Translations under genes and position numbers: made by a program | In this document: positions 15,299 through 22,231 of the stretch, one piece after another | Layout of the letters: the number at the start of each line of letters is the position of its first letter | Numbering within the stretch: position 1 is the first letter of the stretch | The notes under the pieces: generated by a model | Databases searched by the model: none | What the model was told of the DNA's origin: nothing | Seen by the model: only the letters and a program-made list of their open reading frames with translations | From: JBFHFS01 sp041583495 | GTDB lineage: Bacteria; Bacteroidota; Bacteroidia; Bacteroidales; Marinilabiliaceae | Assembly (NCBI GenBank): GCA_041583495.1 | Contig: JBFHFS010000059.1 | Span: forward strand, 1-30,295 | Direction: 5' to 3' | DNA: 30,295 bases

Positions 15299-17115
15299 TG
15301 GTCATGAGGCAAATACAACTACTTATCATCTTTTTGGCAATTTCCCTTACTGGATGCCACAAAAAACCAGGAACCGACACTTACCCCAATTCGGATGCCG
15401 TTTATCTGGATCTTACCAAAACCTTTATTCTTAACGAGGATGGAACCGTTTTAAGAAAGACGAATTTTACCCGGAAGCTTTTAACCTACCGGGCCTTTAA
15501 CAGCCTTTACGGGGAGACCAGAATTAACTACAACCCTTCTCTCGAGCAACTTAAGGTAACCGAATCGTATACGAAGATGGCCTCGGGAAAAAGAGTGACA
15601 ACGCCCGATAATGGATATAACGAGGTGCTGCCCCACTTTTGTGCCGACTCGAAAGCCTATAACCATTTGCGCGAAATGGTGGTGACCCATACAGGTCTTG
15701 AACGGGAAGCCACCATTCATTGCGGCTACGAAATTGAAGGGGCCCGGGGAGAAACCCCTTTCCTGACAGGGGATGAACCATTGGTAGCCACCTGCCCAAT
15801 CGAGAAATTGAAGATTGTGATAAAAGTGCCCAGGGGAACCCAATTAAATTATACCCTTTTGTATGCCGACAAAGAACCAGACATTAAAAAAGGAACCCAG
15901 GTTGACACTTATACCTGGAAGTTCAGGAATCTGCCTCAACATCTATCCGAAGCACACGAACCAGACCACTCCTCCTCGGTGCCCAGACTTTTATTTTCTA
16001 CCTTAAATAAACCCTCCGAGGTAATGGATTTATTGGCCCACGGAGGTTTTACAGATCAAAGCATCAATGCCTCCACCGCACAAAAGATGATCCGGCTGAC
16101 GGGCGACAAAAAGACCATCCCCGAAAAAGCATTAGCGGTTCAGCGCCTGGTGGTAAACGACCTCAACCTTTTACAAATCCCCCCGGAACTTATTGCCTAT
16201 AAAACCCGACCTGCCCAACAAATATGGGAGAGCAACTCAGGAACCCTCATGGAAAAATCGGTGTTGATGGTCGCCCTTTTGCGGACCATCGGAATCGATG
16301 CCGAGTTAGGTCTTGGGTTTCCACCCGATTATGAGTCCATAACCGGTTCCTTTCTTGCCGTTGCCACACCTTTTGTCTTGATCAACCCCAAGGGCCGCAC
16401 ACCCATGCGACTTTCGGCAGCCCACCTGAATGACAATCCATCAGAATTTAATAATTCCGAATATTCGGTCCTTTCCCAAAAATCAGGGATCCTTTCCGAC
16501 ACTATAACTCCCGACAAAGGAGCAATTCTTATCACGGGAAATTTAACTCTGGATAAAAACGGCATGCTCAATGCAGCCTTACAGGGTCAGTTTACAGACG
16601 CCTACAACCCTTATTATAAGATAGAGAGAGAGGCCTCTACCCATTTTTTCAAAGGCCTAAAGGAAAAGATTAAGTCCTCAAGTCCTCAACAATCTGAGAT
16701 TGCTTTCGCGGGACCTTACGGGGCCATGGCAGAAATCCGGGGCGGGTATTGTTTTGTTTCCCTGCCCCAATGCAGCTACGGAATAGCCTCCAAAAACCTT
16801 TTACCGCTGCCTTTATCTCGTCATTCAGATCTTTCATTTGGCTCCCCCCTGCTGGAGTCCTATCAACTGACACTCTCTGTTCCTAAAGGATGGCAACTGA
16901 TTAATGATTTACTGGCCACTAAAAGATCAACACCTGAAGGCAACCTGTCCATTAAGATTGAACCAAACGGTAATATCATAACCATTTTCAAGCAGATAGA
17001 AGTAATCCACCGGCAAATCACCCCGGACCACTATCTGCCTTTTAAAGAATTAATTAACCTGTGGCAGCTTAAAAAATACAATCAACTGGTCTTCCGGATT
17101 CCGGAAACAACTTAA
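15298..17115 (+). CDS. DUF3857-type lipoprotein with degenerate transglutaminase core
   Basis: Paralogue-like partner of the preceding gene, 605 residues. The N-terminus is a lipoprotein signal with lipobox SLTGC (Cys20), so it is probably anchored in a membrane while its partner is soluble or exported. Residues ~40-230 resemble a DUF3857 domain. The helix that should carry the catalytic Cys reads WESNSGTLMEKSVLMVALLRTIGI (residues 310-333), aligning by eye with DRCGVCKDKASMLITMLRSAGF of the partner but with Leu/Thr in place of Cys and without an obvious His/Asp pair, so it is likely non-enzymatic. Start ATG at 15298 overlaps the previous stop by one base; ATG at 15304 is an alternative. A binding or regulatory role with the active partner is inferred, not shown. 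Confidence 0.8.
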   Translation: MVMRQIQLLIIFLAISLTGCHKKPGTDTYPNSDAVYLDLTKTFILNEDGTVLRKTNFTRKLLTYRAFNSLYGETRINYNPSLEQLKVTESYTKMASGKRVTTPDNGYNEVLPHFCADSKAYNHLREMVVTHTGLEREATIHCGYEIEGARGETPFLTGDEPLVATCPIEKLKIVIKVPRGTQLNYTLLYADKEPDIKKGTQVDTYTWKFRNLPQHLSEAHEPDHSSSVPRLLFSTLNKPSEVMDLLAHGGFTDQSINASTAQKMIRLTGDKKTIPEKALAVQRLVVNDLNLLQIPPELIAYKTRPAQQIWESNSGTLMEKSVLMVALLRTIGIDAELGLGFPPDYESITGSFLAVATPFVLINPKGRTPMRLSAAHLNDNPSEFNNSEYSVLSQKSGILSDTITPDKGAILITGNLTLDKNGMLNAALQGQFTDAYNPYYKIEREASTHFFKGLKEKIKSSSPQQSEIAFAGPYGAMAEIRGGYCFVSLPQCSYGIASKNLLPLPLSRHSDLSFGSPLLESYQLTLSVPKGWQLINDLLATKRSTPEGNLSIKIEPNGNIITIFKQIEVIHRQITPDHYLPFKELINLWQLKKYNQLVFRIPETT

Positions 17116-17349
17116 ACACAGGAGTTTTCATGGAGACAATATCACACGGAATCCCGGCCTAATCCGAGAGTGCTTGTAATTACAGCGATTTGAAGGGGCC
17201 TGGTAGCCAGACCCGGAGAGGGTTACCGATTTTGGGTCTCCATTCGAATACCCCAGACACCAGGATGGTCTGGTCAATACAACTGAATAAACCACGTAAG
17301 TGGCCCCCACAAAGGTTTTTGCAGCAATAGACCTGAGTTCTGCAGAAGG

Positions 17350-18372
17350 TTAAGACAAATCCAGCCGGGTCAACACATCTTCCACCTTCAGCTGTTGCAT
17401 ACAGGCAAAGTCGCCCCGGTGGCAGGGTTTGTTCCCGAACACAGAACAGGGCCGGCACGACAGATCCATCTGAACGGCATCATGGGGTGATTGTCCCCAG
17501 CCATAAAAGCCGGCATGAGGATGTGTGGCCCCCCAGATGCTGACCACCCGCGTGCCCACCAAACTGGCCAAATGCATATTGGCCGAATCCATTGAGATCA
17601 TAACATCCAGTTGCGACATCAATTTCAACTCCTGTGCAAGGGTAAGCCGGCCCACCATGCTTTGTCCATGGCTGAGCTGAGCACTCCATGCCGCCAGCTT
17701 CTTCTTCTCTTCACCGCCACCACCAAACAAAAAGAGATTCACGCCTTTAGCATCCAACATTTTTAAAAGCTCCAGCATCTTCTCTTCGGGCCACAACTTC
17801 CAGGGATGTTTGGCAAAGGGGGCCACCCCTATATTTACGGTTTTGGATGCCTCACCAATAATACCTGAGGGCAAGTCGGCCTGGCCATATAACTCTTTCC
17901 CGGGCATGGGTATAAGCTCAAAAGGAAAGCCACCTCTTGTGAGCACCGACCGATATCGTTCAACGGAAGGCTTCAAGGCACGAAATTCTTTATTCTCCTT
18001 TCGGCAGAGAGCCTCTTTTTCTTTCCGGCCTTTATCTATCTTGGAAATTCTGGACCCTGTAACCCACAGCAGAAAGGTGAGGATATGGGTACGCATTACC
18101 CCATGCATATCGGCCACCAACTCCCAGGGGCCCATCTTTTGCAACACCCGAAAAAGGTGAAAGAGACCCTTTAAGCCTTTATGAACTCCGTTAAAATCGC
18201 CTGGAATAAAATGCACCCCGGATATGGGGGCCACTAAACCGGAGGCAAAAGACCGCGACACAAAATATATCTCGCAGTCGGGATAAGCCTGCCTAAAAGA
18301 ATAAAGGACGGGCATGGTCATCGCCACGTCGCCCAGGGCACTGAACCTAAATACCAGGATCTTTTTTTTCAA
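17350..18372 (-). CDS. glycosyltransferase family 9 (ADP-heptose:LPS heptosyltransferase-like) protein, TTG start
   Basis: GT9 enzyme expected to transfer heptose (or a related sugar) to the LPS inner core at the cytoplasmic face of the inner membrane. The N-terminus KKKILVFRFSALGDVAMTMPVL is the family hallmark, and ISMDSANMHLASLVGTRVVSIWGATHPHAG is the conserved ADP-sugar-binding segment; a Cys-rich tail (CRPCSVFGNKPC) is also typical. The start must be the TTG at 18372: it is at the conserved position, and an in-frame TGA lies three codons upstream, so no ATG can serve. 340 residues. It follows the DUF4254 gene on the same strand with a 194-base gap. The 234 bases between its stop and 17115 show only a weak 6-bp hairpin (17253-17273) and no terminator. 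Confidence 0.9.
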   Translation of the reverse strand: MKKKILVFRFSALGDVAMTMPVLYSFRQAYPDCEIYFVSRSFASGLVAPISGVHFIPGDFNGVHKGLKGLFHLFRVLQKMGPWELVADMHGVMRTHILTFLLWVTGSRISKIDKGRKEKEALCRKENKEFRALKPSVERYRSVLTRGGFPFELIPMPGKELYGQADLPSGIIGEASKTVNIGVAPFAKHPWKLWPEEKMLELLKMLDAKGVNLFLFGGGGEEKKKLAAWSAQLSHGQSMVGRLTLAQELKLMSQLDVMISMDSANMHLASLVGTRVVSIWGATHPHAGFYGWGQSPHDAVQMDLSCRPCSVFGNKPCHRGDFACMQQLKVEDVLTRLDLS

Positions 18373-18566
18373 ACCAAGTCAAGTATAGAAGCAAACCACA
18401 CTTTTCCCACTGGGATCTACCCTAAAACAGGGCTGTCCATCCTAATGCGAAAGGAGCCCTCTCAATAAGAGCCGGTTTACTTAAAAGAGTAAGAATTTTG
18501 ACGCAGTGCCTATTTTCGGCACTCAGCCCATCACCAATCCACCGATGGTATGATCCCTGCAAAAAA

Positions 18567-19175
18567 CTATTTATTAGTCTTATAAAGCACAGGGTTCAAC
18601 GCCGGATCGTTGTACATCTTCATTTGCTTATAGGTCTTCATAAATTTCCTTCCGCTCTCCAGGTCGGACATCAGCTGATCGATAGCTGTGCTGAGATCCT
18701 GGCGCTGCTCCAGAAGAACGGACAGCTTGGCTTTACATTTTTCAAGATGCCCGGGTGCAGCATCGGTGCGGCTGGCTTCCTCCTCCATATGATAAATTTT
18801 AAGCGCCAGTATGGAGAGGCGATCCAATGCCCAGGCAGGGCTTTCGGTATTTATGGTTGCATCCGAAAGGACGGTGACCTTCTTGTATTTTTCAAGGAAA
18901 AAATCATCCAGAGACTCCACCAAATCGGTGCGCTCCTGATTGGATTTATCTATTCTTCGCTTGATCTTCAAGGCTTCTACCGGATCGATAGCCGGGTCAC
19001 GAATGATATCTTCGAGGTGCCACTGAACCGCATCAATCCAGTTCTTCCTAAACAAAAGATCCTCGATAATCCCCTTCGGGTATGGATTAACAGGGGTTGC
19101 ATCCACATTATCAAACTCGTGATAATGCCTGATGACTTTTATAAAAACTGCGTTGCAAATTTCGCTAAGACTCAT
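18567..19175 (-). CDS. DUF4254 domain-containing protein
   Basis: 202-residue, mostly alpha-helical, highly charged cytoplasmic protein without signal peptide or membrane segment. It matches, from memory, the DUF4254 family of Bacteroidota: N-terminal IRHYHEFDNVDATPVNPYPKG, a central NTESPAWALDRLSILALKIYHME and a C-terminal SGRKFMKTYKQMKMYNDP. Function is unknown. The gene precedes a GT9 heptosyltransferase-like gene on the same strand, a pairing I recall as frequent, which suggests a link to LPS core assembly. It follows atpC after 89 bases with no terminator seen, so read-through from the ATP synthase unit is possible. Confidence 0.8.
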   Translation of the reverse strand: MSLSEICNAVFIKVIRHYHEFDNVDATPVNPYPKGIIEDLLFRKNWIDAVQWHLEDIIRDPAIDPVEALKIKRRIDKSNQERTDLVESLDDFFLEKYKKVTVLSDATINTESPAWALDRLSILALKIYHMEEEASRTDAAPGHLEKCKAKLSVLLEQRQDLSTAIDQLMSDLESGRKFMKTYKQMKMYNDPALNPVLYKTNK

Positions 19176-19264
19176 ATCTGTTTTTAATTATTATTTGATT
19201 TTGATTTAACAGCTCTTCCGATCCATGACAGGGACGTTCAGCCGAGGCTCTATGACCTCATCCA

Positions 19265-19540
19265 CTACAAGTCGACATCGGGTTTATCGGCCACATGACC
19301 CATCAATATTACCACATGATTTTCGTGACACTCCAGAACTCCTTCTCTGCATTTGAAATGCTCCTCCACCCCATTTTTCCCAATAACCCTAATGATGCCC
19401 TCAACGAGGGTAGAGATAATAGACCCGTGGTCGCGCAACAGCACAAACCGTCCACCGCCCCCGGGCACGTCAACCAGACCCACCGGAGCATCGTACAGGA
19501 TCTCTTCGGGAGTGATTATTTCGAGATAAAGATCATCCAT
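19265..19540 (-). CDS. atpC: F1Fo ATP synthase epsilon subunit (short form)
   Basis: Central-stalk epsilon subunit of F-type ATP synthase. The 91 residues (LEIITPEEILYDAPVGLVDVPGGGGRFVLLRDHGSI...) correspond to the N-terminal beta-sandwich domain only; the C-terminal helical hairpin that inhibits ATP hydrolysis in E. coli (~135-140 residues) is absent, as in other Bacteroidota. The ATG overlaps the atpD stop by one base, so translation is coupled. No other ATP synthase gene follows; the next gene downstream is DUF4254. Confidence 0.93.
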   Translation of the reverse strand: MDDLYLEIITPEEILYDAPVGLVDVPGGGGRFVLLRDHGSIISTLVEGIIRVIGKNGVEEHFKCREGVLECHENHVVILMGHVADKPDVDL

Positions 19541-21054
19541 TATTTTCGCTTGGCTTCTTTGAGTAATTTCTCACCTTTTTCGATAGCCTGTTCAATGGTT
19601 CCAACCAGAACAAAGGCGGCTTCAGGATATTTATCGGTTTCACCATCCATGATCATGTTAAACCCTTTAATGGTATCCTCGATGGAGACCAATTCACCTT
19701 TAATCCCGGTAAATTGTTCTGCCACATGAAAAGGCTGCGATAAGAACCTTTGCACCCTTCGGGCACGTCCCACCACCAATTTATCCTCTTCGGAGAGCTC
19801 TTCCAATCCCAGGATGGCAATAATATCCTGGAGCTCTTTATAGCGCTGAAGAATCTCCTTCACGCGTTGAGCCGTCCGGTAATGGGCTTCCCCTACAATA
19901 TCCGGACTAAGAATACGGGAGGTAGAATCGAGGGGATCCACTGCCGGGTAAATCCCCAGCTCGGAAATCTTCCGACTCAACACGGTGGTGGCATCCAGGT
20001 GGGCAAAGGTGGTTGCCGGAGCCGGGTCTGTAAGGTCATCAGCCGGAACGTAAACCGCCTGCACTGAAGTAATAGAACCGTTGGTGGTGGAGGTGATTCG
20101 CTCCTGCAAGGCTCCCATCTCCGACGACAGTGTGGGCTGATATCCCACTGCAGAAGGCATTCGGCCTAACAGTGCGGAAACCTCTGATCCGGCCTGGGTA
20201 AAACGAAAGATGTTATCAATAAAGAGCAGAATGTCTTTCCCTGCATTCTCGCCACCACCATCCCTGAAAGTTTCGGCCATGGTAAGTGCAGACAATGCCA
20301 CCCGGTAACGGGCGCCCGGGGGTTCATTCATCTGGCCAAAAACCATGGAAACCTGGCTGTTCTTGAGGGCTTCGGGATCCACCTTGGACAGATCCCAGTT
20401 GCCTTTCTTCAACTCCTCTTTAAAGGCCTTCCCATAATCCACGATGCCGGCTTCCACCATTTCGCGCAAGAGGTCGTTCCCTTCACGGGTTCTCTCTCCC
20501 ACCCCTCCAAAGACAGAATAGCCACTGTAACCTTTGGCTATATTGTTAATGAGTTCCTGTATCAGCACGGTTTTGCCAACCCCGGCACCTCCAAACAATC
20601 CAATCTTTCCCCCCTTGGCATAAGGTTCCACCAAATCGATTACTTTAATCCCTGTATAAAGAATCTCCGTCTCGGTGGTAAGGGATTCGTAGGATGGAGC
20701 CGGTTTATGAATCGGGCTCCGCTCCTGGGATTTCACTTCGGGAAGACCGTCGATGGCTTGTCCTACTACATTTAACAAACGACCTTTAACCATATCCCCA
20801 AATGGCATGGAGATAGCACTCCCATTGGCAATGACTTCCATTCCCCTCTGAAGACCATCGGTGGAATCCATGGCAATACAACGAATGGTGTGCTCTCCAA
20901 TATGCTGTTGACACTCCAGAATAAGCAACTCATTGTTTTCACGAACAATTTCAAGAGCCTCATTGATGTCTGGTAACTCATCAACCTTGGTATTGAAACT
21001 TACATCTACCACAGGGCCAATAATCTGTGATACAACGCCCTTTTTTTGCGCCAT
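19540..21054 (-). CDS. atpD: F1Fo ATP synthase beta subunit
   Basis: Catalytic beta subunit of F1. P-loop GGAGVGKT at residues 155-162, GERTREGNDL, the ALTMAETFRD and SALLGRMPSAVGYQPTL segments, and ELSEED in the C-terminal lever are all present. Start ATG at 21054 (MAQKKGVVSQIIGPVVDV) gives 504 residues, the family norm; a longer open frame to 21231 carries 59 unrelated residues and is rejected. It is followed by atpC with a one-base overlap, but no alpha, gamma, delta or Fo genes are adjacent: upstream lies a polyprenyl synthase gene after a 205-base gap. That gap contains a -7-like TATTTTG (minus strand, about 21243-21249) as a possible promoter. Confidence 0.97.
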   Translation of the reverse strand: MAQKKGVVSQIIGPVVDVSFNTKVDELPDINEALEIVRENNELLILECQQHIGEHTIRCIAMDSTDGLQRGMEVIANGSAISMPFGDMVKGRLLNVVGQAIDGLPEVKSQERSPIHKPAPSYESLTTETEILYTGIKVIDLVEPYAKGGKIGLFGGAGVGKTVLIQELINNIAKGYSGYSVFGGVGERTREGNDLLREMVEAGIVDYGKAFKEELKKGNWDLSKVDPEALKNSQVSMVFGQMNEPPGARYRVALSALTMAETFRDGGGENAGKDILLFIDNIFRFTQAGSEVSALLGRMPSAVGYQPTLSSEMGALQERITSTTNGSITSVQAVYVPADDLTDPAPATTFAHLDATTVLSRKISELGIYPAVDPLDSTSRILSPDIVGEAHYRTAQRVKEILQRYKELQDIIAILGLEELSEEDKLVVGRARRVQRFLSQPFHVAEQFTGIKGELVSIEDTIKGFNMIMDGETDKYPEAAFVLVGTIEQAIEKGEKLLKEAKRK

Positions 21055-21259
21055 AATAAATTCTTTTTTACCTCTATGTTTCGGATTAACAGAACACCGC
21101 TTGATGAAAGGGCTACAAAAGGGCTTATGCCCTGCTCTGTAGACCATCACTGTCGAGGTCCATGCATCCTTAAAAAATAATCTTATCCGACTTAAAACTT
21201 GCTGAGCCACCGGAGGCGCCCAAAAAAACAACCGAAAAGGTACAAAATATCAGCATCAT

Positions 21260-22231
21260 TCAACGCGCCCGCTCCATTAAATTGCACGAGAAATCTTCAA
21301 TCATCTGTTTAACCTCTTTGTCTCCACCTACTTTAGACAGTTGCTCAAGGGAATCATTGAACAAACGATTCCTGGTCTGACACAACAAATCCGACACCCC
21401 GGCTTGCTCAAAAAGAGCGGTAACAGCCGCAATTTTTTCCCCGGCATCATATTCTTTACGTTGCAACCAATCTAATAGTTCCCCTTTTTTAACTCCTTCG
21501 AGCCGGGAAATGGCGGAGATGAGCAAAAAGGTTTTCTTATTGGCCAATATGTCTCCACCAATCCTTTTTCCGAACTCCTTTTGAGATCCAAACACATCCA
21601 GCCAATCGTCCTGTAGCTGAAAGGCCAGGCCGATATCCTGCCCAAAATTATAGAGGGCGTTACAATCCTCCGGAGGGGCCCCACCAATAATAGCTCCGAT
21701 CTTCATACTCCCGCCAATGAGAACGGCTGTTTTGAGCCTAATCATCTCCAGATACTCCTCAACGGTAACATCGTCCCGCTTCTCAAACTCCATATCGTAC
21801 TGCTGGCCCTCACAAACCTCGATAGCGGTCTGGTTAAAAACATCCAACACCTGAGGCAGTGCCCCTGCCGGACTCCTGGAAATGAGTTCATAGGCTTTAA
21901 TGAGCATGGCATCCCCTGACAGGATCGCCGTATTGGCGTCCCACTTTTTGTGAACGGTAGGTTGATTTCGTCGAAGGTCGGCATGATCCATGAGATCATC
22001 GTGAAGAAGGGTAAAATTATGAAAGACCTCCAGTCCACAGGCGGGCTTCAAGGCGGGGGTATAATCGCCAAACAGAGCTGCTGAAGCCAGGCAAAGAGAG
22101 GGCCGCAATCGTTTTCCGCCCATTGAAAGCCCATAATAAATGGGCGAATAAAGCCCCTTGGGTTGTTTGGGCACCTCCAGTGTCTTAAGATGTGTCTCTA
22201 TTAAATTTTTTAAATCACTAATCTTCAACAT
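21260..22231 (-). CDS. polyprenyl synthetase (short-chain trans-prenyltransferase)
   Basis: Isoprenoid chain-elongating enzyme condensing isopentenyl diphosphate with allylic diphosphates. First aspartate-rich motif DDLMD at residues 78-82, second motif DDWLD at 208-212, and GGKRLRP near the N-terminus bind the diphosphates through Mg2+. The residue five before the first motif is Phe (FTLLHDD), a bulky residue that in characterised enzymes restricts product length to C15-C20, so farnesyl or geranylgeranyl diphosphate is likelier than octaprenyl diphosphate (inference). 324 residues from the ATG at 22231 (MLKISDLKN); an ATG at 22252 is an alternative. Either start lies inside the end of the RND transporter gene, implying coupled translation. 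Confidence 0.9.
   Translation of the reverse strand: MLKISDLKNLIETHLKTLEVPKQPKGLYSPIYYGLSMGGKRLRPSLCLASAALFGDYTPALKPACGLEVFHNFTLLHDDLMDHADLRRNQPTVHKKWDANTAILSGDAMLIKAYELISRSPAGALPQVLDVFNQTAIEVCEGQQYDMEFEKRDDVTVEEYLEMIRLKTAVLIGGSMKIGAIIGGAPPEDCNALYNFGQDIGLAFQLQDDWLDVFGSQKEFGKRIGGDILANKKTFLLISAISRLEGVKKGELLDWLQRKEYDAGEKIAAVTALFEQAGVSDLLCQTRNRLFNDSLEQLSKVGGDKEVKQMIEDFSCNLMERAR

Noticed and set aside
17116..17349. Small gene or terminator after the second DUF3857 gene
   Set aside because: Short open frames look random, and the only hairpin (17253-17273) has a 6-bp stem and no T tract.
18498..19187. 229-codon forward open frame opposite DUF4254
   Set aside because: It is the antisense shadow of a well-supported DUF4254 gene; cysteine/isoleucine-rich translation without family resemblance.
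21055..21231. 59-residue N-terminal extension of AtpD
   Set aside because: Conserved AtpD begins at MAQKKGVVSQ; the extension has no similarity to beta subunits and covers the leader region.
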